From: Treponema sp.
GTDB taxonomy: Bacteria > Spirochaetota > Spirochaetia > Treponematales > Breznakiellaceae
Direction: 5' to 3'
Assembly (NCBI GenBank): GCA_031273405.1
Contig: JAISRW010000080.1
Span: forward strand, 1-8,377
DNA: 8,377 nucleotides
Below the pieces are notes generated by a model. That model was not told the origin of the DNA. It did no database searches and was given only the letters and a program-made list of their open reading frames with translations. Numbering within the stretch: the stretch's first letter is position 1; the number at the start of each line of letters is the position of its first letter. Shown one piece after another: positions 1-5,821 of the stretch. The translations under genes were made by a program, and so were the position numbers.

Positions 1-106
1 GGTTGTGCCACCCGCACTCATCTTCATACAGCTTCCGTGTCCGCCCTTCCATCACCCAGGATGCCGACTTGAACATATCCTCTTGCGTTATGCTTTTCTG
101 AAACAT
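1..106 (-). CDS. Probable transposase, N-terminal fragment (cut by window edge)
   Basis: An open reading frame starts at ATG 106-104 and runs off the left edge, giving 35 residues that begin MFQKSITQEDMFKSASWVME and continue with a Lys-Leu-Tyr-Glu-Asp segment and a Trp-His-Asn. A purine-rich GAGGG sits just upstream of the ATG as a ribosome binding site, and a TACAAT -10-like hexamer lies at 124-129 on the plus strand (ATTGTA). The opening pattern (MFQKS, then DMF, then a small Tyr-Glu-Asp...Trp-His block) resembles the start of DDE transposases of the IS1182/IS5-like type that I recall. This is recognition from memory on a very short piece. The catalytic domain and the far inverted repeat lie outside the window, so the family cannot be fixed and the element boundary cannot be drawn. 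It could also be another short-headed protein. Confidence 0.45.
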   Translation of the reverse strand, partial: MFQKSITQEDMFKSASWVMEGRTRKLYEDECGWHN

Positions 107-220
107 ATTCCCTCGCTGTTTTTATTGTATCACACTTTGCGGACTTTTCGGAGGGGACTCACTTTTAAGCAATTCAACCACTAAAAGCATGAACAAGGTT
201 CGCGGTTTGATGTGGTTGTT

Positions 221-247
221 CTTTTCGCGCATTTCGTGTTTTTCGTG
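221..247. repeat. Degenerate 9-bp tandem repeat (three units)
   Basis: Three consecutive 9-mers on the plus strand read CTTTTCGCG, CATTTCGTG and TTTTTCGTG. On the minus strand these are CACGAAAAA, CACGAAATG and CGCGAAAAG. The units differ at a few positions but keep the phase. This CACGAA phrase resembles intergenic repeats seen in a number of bacterial genomes. No function is evident. Confidence 0.45.
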
Positions 248-250
248 ATT

Positions 251-274
251 AAAAGTAAAACCGTTGCGCCGGTT
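251..274 (-). terminator. Possible intrinsic terminator after mtaB
   Basis: On the minus strand AACCG pairs with CGGTT around a 6-nt loop (plus-strand 259-263 and 270-274), followed by a TTACTTTT tail (258-251). The position 64 nt past the mtaB stop suits a terminator, but the stem is only 5 bp. A second hairpin, CCCTGC/GCAGGG at 314-319 and 328-333, lies nearer the stop but has no T-run after it. Confidence 0.3.
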
Positions 275-337
275 GTCAAGAGGGTAGATAATTTTTTCCG
301 GAGAATGGGGTGTCCCTGCCGGATCACGCAGGGGGCC

Positions 338-1717
338 TCACATATCGTACTTTTTTGGGTCCAGCTTTTCGCAGTCTCCGATTGTTTCGTCAATTAACCG
401 GTCCTCATGGGAGGGCAGGGCCGCCACTTCGCCGGCAAGGTTGTGAAGGGAATCCAGTTCTCTTTCGGAGAGAGCGAGGGCGCCTTGCTTATAGCCCTCT
501 TCTATTTCTTTGAGGGCTAATTCGGCGGCCTTCCGGGTTCTTTCGTAATAGCCCTTTACCTTGACCAGTTCCTTGGAAATGGAAAGCACCACATCCGGGC
601 GCAGCACATAGGCCTGGGGATCCAGAGGGGAATCGGAATCGGCGTGGAGATCCCGCAACAGCAGGGCCGTGTCTTTGCCCCTGGCGCTGGCTTCGTTCAG
701 GAGTCGGCAGTCATAGGCAAGCTGTTCAAAACTGACCGTAGGAGCCATTCCCCCGAGAAGTTTTATGTTCTGAACCGACTCGTTGCTCCAAAGATCCGCC
801 ACGCAGGCGGCCACATTTCCCAGGGGCGAAAGATGGGCGCAGGCGGCGCTCCGGCCTTCTGTCGCTATGGGGGTTCCGGTGATGGCTTTGACGTAGACCC
901 CTTCGTAGCCGCAGTCTTTGTGGGGGCCCCGGGCGCCGTACTCGATGGCGACCAGGGAACGGACCGCGGTCATGACCCGGACGACAGCGGCAAAAACCTT
1001 GGAGATATAGCCGCGGTCAGCCAGCACCAGCGCTGTGTTCCCGAAGGCGCAGGCCGTGTCGCCGGAGGGGATGGTCTTCGTGTCTTCCCCAATCTTGACA
1101 ATCCTGGTCCAGAGTTTTTCCATATCCCGGCAGCCAAGCACGGAAAGGGCGAAGATCGATTTCTTTATATCCCCGTACATAATGGCATCGTCGTGTACTT
1201 CCTTGCCGCCGACGGATTCTATAGCCAGAAAGTCCGCCCCCGCTCCGGCGCAGTCTTCAAAGGTCTTGACAATGGCGTCCCAGTGCCTGCCGCGCCACAT
1301 GTGTTCGAGTTCCCCGCCTTCCCTGATGTCGTTGGGGGTAATGCGTACCGCCCCTTTTATTCCGTATTTGGCGGCGTGATCCTTAATGATATCCACCACC
1401 GTCCTGGTAACCATAGCGCCCCATTCAGGATTAAAGGTCATGGGGGGAAGGGTCTCTATTTCGGCGACAAAACCCGGAACAGAAAGGTCTTTGGCCCGCC
1501 CGCAAATACCGGTGATGATTTGGGTATAATTTTCAATAACCTTTGGCATGGTTTCCTGGTTGATGGTCATAGGGGGAAGGGTAAAATTGATTTCAGGATA
1601 AACAGTCCCGCCGCCTATGCTGAGGCCGTTGCTTAAAGTAACAGGATATTCCGATTTTCCGTATATAAACGTATCAAGTTCCTGATACACCGTCGAATTG
1701 AATTCCTTCTTAGCCAT
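338..1717 (-). CDS. mtaB: Methanol:corrinoid methyltransferase, MtaB type
   Basis: This enzyme transfers the methyl group of methanol to the cobalt of a corrinoid protein (MtaC). MtaA or a similar enzyme would then pass it to coenzyme M or, in acetogens, to tetrahydrofolate. The 459-residue protein matches the length and pattern of MtaB along its whole length: YPEINF near residue 40, a GKEV motif after 170, SGDTACAFGN at 218-227, and a KAITG near 277-281. The three zinc ligands known from Methanosarcina MtaB align with Glu167 (in AIESVGG), Cys223 and Cys269 (in GPHKDCGYE), so the catalytic site looks intact. I chose the ATG at 1717 because AAGGAG lies 6 nt upstream on the minus strand; the frame is open a further 23 codons but without a better start. 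No mtaC, mtaA or corrinoid-reactivation gene is in the window, and a transposase fragment lies downstream. The protein is cytoplasmic and may have a related methyl donor as substrate. Confidence 0.9.
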   Translation of the reverse strand: MAKKEFNSTVYQELDTFIYGKSEYPVTLSNGLSIGGGTVYPEINFTLPPMTINQETMPKVIENYTQIITGICGRAKDLSVPGFVAEIETLPPMTFNPEWGAMVTRTVVDIIKDHAAKYGIKGAVRITPNDIREGGELEHMWRGRHWDAIVKTFEDCAGAGADFLAIESVGGKEVHDDAIMYGDIKKSIFALSVLGCRDMEKLWTRIVKIGEDTKTIPSGDTACAFGNTALVLADRGYISKVFAAVVRVMTAVRSLVAIEYGARGPHKDCGYEGVYVKAITGTPIATEGRSAACAHLSPLGNVAACVADLWSNESVQNIKLLGGMAPTVSFEQLAYDCRLLNEASARGKDTALLLRDLHADSDSPLDPQAYVLRPDVVLSISKELVKVKGYYERTRKAAELALKEIEEGYKQGALALSERELDSLHNLAGEVAALPSHEDRLIDETIGDCEKLDPKKYDM

Positions 1718-1768
1718 AACGTCTCCTTCGGACTTTCCCTTAATACTTACGCAGTTTGCAGGGTAAAT

Positions 1769-1783
1769 CGAACCGTAGGTTCG
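1769..1783. repeat. CGAACC/GGTTCG hairpin in the mtaB leader
   Basis: CGAACC (1769-1774), a GTA loop and GGTTCG (1778-1783) form a perfect 6-bp stem 52 nt upstream of the mtaB start codon. The same hexamer pair recurs at 1937-1957 and 2034-2078, so this is one member of a local repeat family rather than a specific operator. Confidence 0.6.
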
Positions 1784-1786
1784 CAA

Positions 1787-1807
1787 TCGCCTTGCAGGCG
1801 GTTTTTT
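1787..1807 (+). terminator. Terminator-like hairpin, plus strand
   Basis: CGCCT (1788-1792), loop TGC and AGGCG (1796-1800) are followed by G and six T residues (1802-1807), the form of an intrinsic terminator reading rightward. No plus-strand gene precedes it, so it could only stop antisense or read-through transcription across mtaB. It may simply be part of the surrounding palindromic repeat. Confidence 0.4.
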
Positions 1808-1936
1808 GAGATTTCATGTGCGAAGCGCAACAAACTCCTAGGAATAAAAGTATTCCAAAATCCCGGAGCTTTCATTAAATTATTTGCTGATTTATAAGAC
1901 TATATTGCGAAGAATCAACATACCCCTCGCATCTTT

Positions 1937-1957
1937 GGTTCACGAACCTTTTGTTCG
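1937..1957. repeat. Degenerate CGAACC/GTTCG palindrome
   Basis: GGTTC (1937-1941) faces GAACC (1944-1948), and CGAAC (1943-1947) can also pair with GTTCG (1953-1957), giving two alternative small hairpins built from the same hexamer as the neighbouring repeats. Confidence 0.45.
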
Positions 1958-2002
1958 ACGCAAGCACTAAACTTGACCCGCAAATAAGAATGAAGAAGAA
2001 AA

Positions 2003-2040
2003 ACCACCAAGGCGCGTCAGAGCGTAGGTCTGACGAACCG
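2003..2040 (+). repeat. 38-bp dispersed repeat, copy 1
   Basis: The unit opens with ACCACCAAGGCGCGTCAGA and contains a hairpin, CGTCAGA (2015-2021) with TCTGACG (2029-2035). It matches the reverse complement of 2640-2677 at 33 of 38 positions, counted by eye. Several differences fall in the loop or at single stem positions, and the stem is kept in both copies. Confidence 0.75.
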
Positions 2041-2078
2041 CGAACCGCGAACCTTCGGTTCGATGGTTCGATGGTTCG
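2034..2078. repeat. Symmetric palindromic array of CGAACC / GGTTCG
   Basis: Three CGAACC units (2034-2039, 2041-2046, 2048-2053) are followed by a TTC centre and three GGTTCG units (2057-2062, 2065-2070, 2073-2078). The left units are spaced by 7 bp and the right by 8 bp, so the array can fold in several registers. It starts inside the last bases of the 38-bp repeat, suggesting the two belong to one composite element. Confidence 0.8.
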
Positions 2079-2183
2079 ATGGGGTTTCTCTTTTTGGGGA
2101 GAGGGGATGTTGTTTTCATCAAATGCCTGAGGCGGTTCCATCGGACAGGAGATCCGCAATAACCGATTTTGGAACCAGCCCGC

Positions 2184-2405
2184 CTACAGTGTTAATAACT
2201 TTATTAGTTCTTCTTTTGCTTTTCTCTTTTCCTGCCATGGAGTGGTCTCACTAAATATTATTTCTTTTAAAAGAATCATTTTTTCAGCTTGTTTATCAAG
2301 AAATTTATCATCAAAAGAGGAGGTATTTAATTTCCTGGTAAATATTGATCTTGTCAACTCTTTCATCCTTTCATAGTGTTCATCGTGTTCATCAATTTCT
2401 TTCAT
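2184..2405 (-). CDS. Small hypothetical protein, 73 residues, AT-rich
   Basis: I do not recognise this protein. It opens MKEIDEHDEHYERMKELTRS, is strongly charged (many Lys, Glu and Asp), has no membrane segment or Cys, and looks mostly helical. GAGG sits about 7 nt before the ATG and a TATAGT -10-like hexamer lies at 2476-2481 (minus strand), but no good -35 was found. A 12-bp direct repeat lies between them. GC content is about one third by eye, far below the neighbouring genes, which suggests a separate origin. It stands alone within an island bounded by inverted 38-bp repeats. The good ribosome site and single clean frame favour a real gene, but a gene remnant is possible. Confidence 0.45.
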   Translation of the reverse strand: MKEIDEHDEHYERMKELTRSIFTRKLNTSSFDDKFLDKQAEKMILLKEIIFSETTPWQEKRKAKEELIKLLTL

Positions 2406-2427
2406 CTATTTTCCTCTTTCCTCCATC

Positions 2428-2450
2428 TGAGATAAGAAATGAGATAAGAA
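2428..2450. repeat. Direct repeat TGAGATAAGAA, two copies
   Basis: TGAGATAAGAA occurs at 2428-2438 and 2440-2450, a 12-bp period, within the predicted leader of the small minus-strand ORF, 23-45 bp upstream of its start codon. It could be a binding site for a regulator or a simple slippage product. Confidence 0.5.
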
Positions 2451-2541
2451 CAAGATTAAGAGCATGATAAGTTTTACTATAGCAAACTGAATATATATGT
2501 ATTGTTTTTTATTTAAGTATCTATAACTATTCATTCATAAT

Positions 2542-2586
2542 ATAGAGCTTTCCCCAAAACTCGGTTGGTTTTGGGAAAGCCTCTAT
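2542..2586. repeat. 45-bp imperfect palindrome
   Basis: ATAGAGCTTTCCC (2542-2554) and AAAAC (2556-2560) pair with GTTTTGGGAAAG (2568-2579) and CTCTAT (2581-2586), giving an 18-bp stem with two single-base bulges (2555 and 2580) and a 7-nt loop. There is no T-run on either side, so it is not a classical terminator. It could be a transcript-end structure for murB, a cruciform or a small mobile palindrome. Confidence 0.6.
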
Positions 2587-2639
2587 GATTTGCGGAATTT
2601 TTCTTGTTCTCCGGCGCTTGCGGACCGCGTTTGAACCTT

Positions 2640-2677
2640 CGGTCCGTCAGACCTGCGGTCTGATGCGCCTTGGCGGT
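2640..2677 (-). repeat. 38-bp dispersed repeat, copy 2 (inverted)
   Basis: Read on the minus strand this copy opens ACCGCCAAGGCGCATCAGAC and carries the hairpin TCAGACC/GGTCTGA (plus 2647-2653 and 2657-2663). It matches copy 1 (2003-2040) at 33 of 38 positions in inverted orientation, so the two copies bracket the AT-rich island. Confidence 0.75.
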
Positions 2678-2750
2678 TAAAATTCTTTCTCCTGTCCCTG
2701 TCGTCCGTGAGGTCAGTGGTTAGAATTCCTGATTTCCCCCTGCCGCGACT

Positions 2751-3764
2751 CTAAGTCCAGTCCCCGGCAAAAAGAATCTCCGGCTCCAAATCAAAGCCCC
2801 GCTCTTCTTTTACCCGCCGGGCCACCTCGTCCATGAGGGAGCGTATGTCGGCGGCGGAGGCGCGGCCGGTGTTGATAAAAATGTTGCCGTGCCAGGGGGC
2901 CACTTGGGCGTCGCCGGAGCGGAGGCCCCGGAGCCCCAGGTCGTCGATGATCTTTCCCGTCGGGGCGCCGAAGGCCCGGTTGTTTTTGAAGGCCGAACCC
3001 GCCGAGGGGTAAAGGTAGTGACCCTTTTCTTCCCTGTCCCGGCGGTGTTCCATTATCTCCCTGCGGATCTTCGAAGCGGCCCTGACGGTGACGGCAAAAC
3101 GGGCGCTGAGGATGAGAACCTTCCTCTCCTGAAAGGGGCTTTTTTTATAACCGAAGTCTTCGGCCTTAAAGGGAAGCCGGAGGCGGTTCAATTCTTCATC
3201 GAGGATCTCGGTTTCCAGCAGCACGTCGGAAAGGGATTTTTCGTAGCACCTGGCGTTCATCCACAGGGCGCCGCCCACAAGGCCCGGCATACCGGCCAGG
3301 AATTCAAGGCCCGAGAGGCCCCGGATCATAAGCCGGTCCACCAGGCCGTCCACGGAGGTTCCTGAACAGACCCTGACGGAAAATCCGGCCCCTTCTTCCG
3401 GGGGAGTTTCCCGGTCTTCCCGCTTTCCTATACCCTTCCAGGAGGCCGTATCCAGCACGATGCCCCGGATTCCCCTGTCGCTTACCAGGATATTGGCCCC
3501 CGCGCCGAGGATAAAAACCGGGACCCCCTCCTCTTTGGCGGCCTTAAGCAGGGCGGCGGCGTATTCGGGGAAAATATCCTTTCCCGGCCTGACCCAGAGA
3601 TCCGCCGGCCCCCCGGCCTTAAAGGTGGTATGCCGGTACATGGGCTCGTCATAGCGGACCGTGACGGGCCCCGGAACCGCCTTGGCGCAGCCCTTGACGA
3701 TTTGGCCCAGGGTTTCACGGGAGATCGTATTTTCGCCGGCCGAGGCAAAAGACACCCTTGTCAT
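2751..3764 (-). CDS. murB: UDP-N-acetylmuramate dehydrogenase MurB
   Basis: This cytoplasmic flavoenzyme reduces UDP-GlcNAc-enolpyruvate to UDP-MurNAc with NADPH, the second committed step of peptidoglycan precursor synthesis. The FAD-binding half shows RHTTFKAGGPADLWV (44-58) and the glycine-rich VFILGAGANILVSDRGIRG (83-101). GLEFLAGMPGLVGGALWMNA (152-171) is the usual MurB core. The proton-donor Ser is Ser257 in YPSAGSAFKN, and the conserved C-terminal Glu lies in LEPEI (326-330). The 337-residue length is close to the type II family. One oddity is that the YRxS segment reads Y206-K-K-S209, with Lys in place of the conserved Arg. The ATG at 3764 follows a weak GGGA, with AAGGA further upstream. 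The gene is divergent from cysS; this pairing, as I recall, is also found in T. pallidum. Confidence 0.93.
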   Translation of the reverse strand: MTRVSFASAGENTISRETLGQIVKGCAKAVPGPVTVRYDEPMYRHTTFKAGGPADLWVRPGKDIFPEYAAALLKAAKEEGVPVFILGAGANILVSDRGIRGIVLDTASWKGIGKREDRETPPEEGAGFSVRVCSGTSVDGLVDRLMIRGLSGLEFLAGMPGLVGGALWMNARCYEKSLSDVLLETEILDEELNRLRLPFKAEDFGYKKSPFQERKVLILSARFAVTVRAASKIRREIMEHRRDREEKGHYLYPSAGSAFKNNRAFGAPTGKIIDDLGLRGLRSGDAQVAPWHGNIFINTGRASAADIRSLMDEVARRVKEERGFDLEPEILFAGDWT

Positions 3765-3786
3765 TTTCCCGATTTTTCCTTAGATT
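3758..3786 (+). promoter_or_regulatory. Candidate sigma-70 promoter for cysS
   Basis: TTGTCA (3758-3763) and TAGATT (3781-3786) are separated by 17 bp. They match the consensus at 5 of 6 and 4 of 6 positions. Initiation about 7 nt after the -10 would leave a leader of only about 5 nt before the cysS ATG at 3798, which agrees with the lack of a Shine-Dalgarno there. The -35 overlaps the murB start codon. Confidence 0.4.
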
Positions 3787-3797
3787 TACCATATCCT

Positions 3798-5222
3798 ATG
3801 GCTTTAACCCTTTATAATACCCTTGGACGAACTTTGCAAGCCTTCGAGCCCCTCAAGAGCGGCAAGGTGGGCTTTTACGGATGTGGCCCCACGGTCTACA
3901 ACTACGCCCATATCGGGAACCTCCGGGCCTATGTGACCCATGACCTGCTGGTCCGCGTCCTGCGCCGTCTCGGCTTCGAGGTGACCCATGTGATGAACAT
4001 CACCGATGTGGGCCATCTTTCGGGGGACAACGACGAGGGGGATGACAAGATGGTCAAATCCGCCGAGGAACGGGGTAAAACGGTCCTGGAAATCGCGGAT
4101 TTTTATACCCGCTCCTTCTTCCTGGATACCGAAAGGCTCAATATCGCGAAGCCCACGGTGGTCTGCAAGGCCACCGACCATGTGGAGGATATGATCGCCC
4201 TGATCGGGAACATCGAAAAGAACGGCTATACCTACTCGGCCGGCGGGAACCTCTACTTCGACATTTCCAAATTTCCCGCCTACGGGGAACTGGCCCGGCT
4301 CAAACCGGAGGAACAGAAAGCTGTCGCCCGCACCGGCCCGGACGAGAACAAGAGGAATCCGGGGGATTTCGTGCTCTGGTTTACCAGGAGCAAATTTGAA
4401 AACCAGGCCCTGGTCTGGGACAGCCCCTGGGGGCGGGGCTATCCGGGCTGGCATATCGAGTGTTCTGCCATGAGCATCAAGTACCTGGGGGATCAGTTTG
4501 ATATTCACGCGGGGGGTATCGATCATATCCCCATCCACCATACCAACGAGATTGCCCAGAGCGAGGCGGCTACGGGGAAACACCCCTGGGTAAAATACTG
4601 GGTCCACAACGAATTCCTCGTCATGGACAAGGGTAAGATGTCCAAATCCAAGGAGGGCTTTTTAACCCTCCAGACCATGGCGGATGCAGGCTACGATCCC
4701 CTGGATTACCGCTACTTCCTCCTGGGCGGCCATTACCGGAGCCAGCTTCAGTTCTCCTACCCCGCCCTGGATGGGGCGAAAAACGCCAGGAAATCCCTAA
4801 TCGATAAGATCCGCTCCCTGGCGCAAAAGGCTCCGGGTGCAACGCCGGGGAACCCCGGCGGCAAGGCGGGGGAGTACCTGGCGGCCTTTGACAAAGCCCT
4901 GGAGGACGATCTTTCCACCCCCAGGGCCCTGGCGGAATTGTGGGGCCTTCTAAAAAACACTGACCTGAGCCCCGCCTGCGCCCTGGCCGCGGCTTTCGAC
5001 ATGGACCGGGTCCTGGGGCTCAACCTGAAGGACGCCGCGAAGGATAGGGCCGGAGAAGATCCCGCCCTGGCCGCGGAGACGGAAAGGCTCATAGCCGAGA
5101 GAGGGGAGGCGAAAAAAACGAAAAACTACGGCAGGGCCGACGAAATCAGGCAGGCCCTTAAAGACCGGGGCATTATTCTGGAGGATTCCCCTTCGGGAAC
5201 CACCTGGCGGCGGATCCAATAG
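3798..5222 (+). CDS. cysS: Cysteinyl-tRNA synthetase
   Basis: This class I synthetase charges tRNA-Cys with cysteine. The 474-residue protein has the HIGH-type motif HIGN (38-41) and KMSKS (280-284). The zinc site that selects cysteine is complete: Cys29 (FYGCGPTVYN), Cys222 (WHIECSAM), His247 and Glu251 (HHTNE). The C-terminal part ends with the usual helical tRNA-binding region containing NYGRADEIRQALKDRGI. I chose the ATG at 3798 because family members begin with a short MxLxLYNTL segment; the frame is open back to 3630, but the extra residues are murB antisense. No Shine-Dalgarno precedes the ATG. The gap to the downstream sigma gene is 32 nt with no terminator, so read-through is likely. 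The GGIDHIPIHHTNE version of the zinc motif differs from that of E. coli and may mark a subgroup. Confidence 0.96.
   Translation: MALTLYNTLGRTLQAFEPLKSGKVGFYGCGPTVYNYAHIGNLRAYVTHDLLVRVLRRLGFEVTHVMNITDVGHLSGDNDEGDDKMVKSAEERGKTVLEIADFYTRSFFLDTERLNIAKPTVVCKATDHVEDMIALIGNIEKNGYTYSAGGNLYFDISKFPAYGELARLKPEEQKAVARTGPDENKRNPGDFVLWFTRSKFENQALVWDSPWGRGYPGWHIECSAMSIKYLGDQFDIHAGGIDHIPIHHTNEIAQSEAATGKHPWVKYWVHNEFLVMDKGKMSKSKEGFLTLQTMADAGYDPLDYRYFLLGGHYRSQLQFSYPALDGAKNARKSLIDKIRSLAQKAPGATPGNPGGKAGEYLAAFDKALEDDLSTPRALAELWGLLKNTDLSPACALAAAFDMDRVLGLNLKDAAKDRAGEDPALAAETERLIAERGEAKKTKNYGRADEIRQALKDRGIILEDSPSGTTWRRIQ
3811..3839 (-). promoter_or_regulatory. Candidate sigma-70 promoter for murB
   Basis: On the minus strand TTGCAA (plus 3834-3839) and TATAAA (plus 3811-3816) are spaced by 17 bp, matching the consensus at 4 of 6 and 5 of 6. 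The start site would be near 3804, giving a leader of about 40 nt. The whole promoter lies inside codons 5-14 of cysS. Confidence 0.45.
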
Positions 5223-5254
5223 ATGGTCCTTTATGTAACGATTGGGGCTGCAAA

Positions 5255-5821
5255 TTGTTATTAGATACGAGCGGGAAAATACCGGAGGAACAAAATTCCG
5301 GGGAGGGTTTTTCTTCAACCGAATTCCGCAGGCTCTATGACGGGGTATTTCCGATTTTGCTCAAAGTCGCGTACCGCATTACTTCAAGCGCCGAGGCCGC
5401 GGAGGATCTTTGTCAGGAAGCGTTTTTCCGCCTTCACGAAAAAAAAATGGTTTTTCCCAATAAGGAAGAAGCCAAGTACTGGCTCATACGGGTAGTTAAA
5501 AACGCCGCCCTGAATTATGCTAAGCGTAAGGTTCGGGAACGCAAGGCGTACCAGAAGGCTTTTCGGGAAGAAACAAGGGTTGAGGAAACCGGAGAAGGCC
5601 TGCTCATCAAGAAAGAGAGCCGGGAAGAAATCCGTTCGGCCCTGGACAAGTTACCCGAGAACCTGCGGATTGTTTTGATTTTGAAAGAATACGGTGAGCT
5701 AAATTATAAAGAAATAGGACGGGCTTTGGGTATCAGCGAAGGTAACGTAAAAGTGAGGGTATTCCGGGCCCGGGAAAAGCTGGCTCAACTCTTAGCGGAG
5801 GATAATTCGCATGTGTCCTGA
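5255..5821 (+). CDS. ECF-type RNA polymerase sigma factor (sigma-24 / RpoE-like)
   Basis: This 188-residue alternative sigma factor directs RNA polymerase to a small regulon. Region 2 spans about 27-95 (with AEDLCQEAFFRLHEKK at 49-64 and WLIRVVKNAALNYAKRK), followed by a charged linker. Region 4 spans about 125-180, with the helix-turn-helix NYKEIGRALGISEGNVKVRV (150-169). There is no region 1 or 3, as expected for ECF sigmas. The start is TTG at 5255, with GGGG 7 nt upstream; no ATG or GTG in this frame gives an intact region 2, so the non-standard start seems real and may lower expression. The stop overlaps the anti-sigma start by 11 nt, which implies translational coupling and a fixed ratio. 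It lies 32 nt after cysS and may be transcribed from it or from an unseen promoter. Confidence 0.92.
   Translation: MLLDTSGKIPEEQNSGEGFSSTEFRRLYDGVFPILLKVAYRITSSAEAAEDLCQEAFFRLHEKKMVFPNKEEAKYWLIRVVKNAALNYAKRKVRERKAYQKAFREETRVEETGEGLLIKKESREEIRSALDKLPENLRIVLILKEYGELNYKEIGRALGISEGNVKVRVFRAREKLAQLLAEDNSHVS

Larger units (their letters stand above)
107..337. other. Intergenic stretch between transposase fragment and mtaB
   Basis: No convincing gene is present. The stretch holds the upstream region of the transposase fragment, a short degenerate tandem repeat (221-247), and two hairpins downstream of mtaB. One of them (259-274) has a T-rich tail on the minus strand. The right end of the insertion element probably lies here, but its inverted repeat cannot be recognised without the other end. 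Confidence 0.5.
1718..2183. other. Repeat-rich intergenic region upstream of mtaB
   Basis: I see no credible gene here. A 94-codon minus-strand frame at 1875-2159 is a translation of palindromic repeats and has low-complexity content. The stretch holds the mtaB leader, several CGAACC/GGTTCG hairpins, a plus-strand terminator-like hairpin, a perfect 6-bp inverted repeat GGAATA-aaag-TATTCC (1841-1856), and one copy of a 38-bp dispersed repeat. No clear mtaB promoter could be assigned. Confidence 0.5.
2406..2750. other. Intergenic region between small ORF and murB
   Basis: There is no gene here. It holds the AT-rich promoter region of the small ORF, a 12-bp tandem direct repeat, a 45-bp imperfect palindrome and the second copy of the 38-bp repeat. 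No clear intrinsic terminator with a T-run follows murB. Confidence 0.5.

Noticed and set aside
644..1636. Long plus-strand frame (330 codons) opposite mtaB
   Set aside because: It is antisense to a clearly identified gene; the frame is open because of GC-rich codon bias and shows no recognisable protein pattern.
2010..2080. Possible CRISPR array
   Set aside because: The units are 6-8 bp palindromes without unique spacers of 25-40 bp.
1875..2159. Minus-strand 94-codon frame
   Set aside because: It is a read-through of the palindromic repeats (Arg/Ser-rich, then a Phe run), has no ribosome site of note, and its sequence is fully explained by the repeats.
3630..3797. N-terminal extension of cysS
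   Set aside because: The frame is open but the added residues are antisense to murB, and CysRS proteins start at the MALTLYNTL position.
3804..4607. Minus-strand 267-codon frame opposite cysS
   Set aside because: It is a shadow of cysS, rich in Gly, Pro and His, with no family resemblance.
5195..5225. GGGAACC at 5195-5201 as an ECF -35 for sigma autoregulation
   Set aside because: There is no matching CGTC-like -10 at the proper distance, and the motif sits inside conserved cysS codons.
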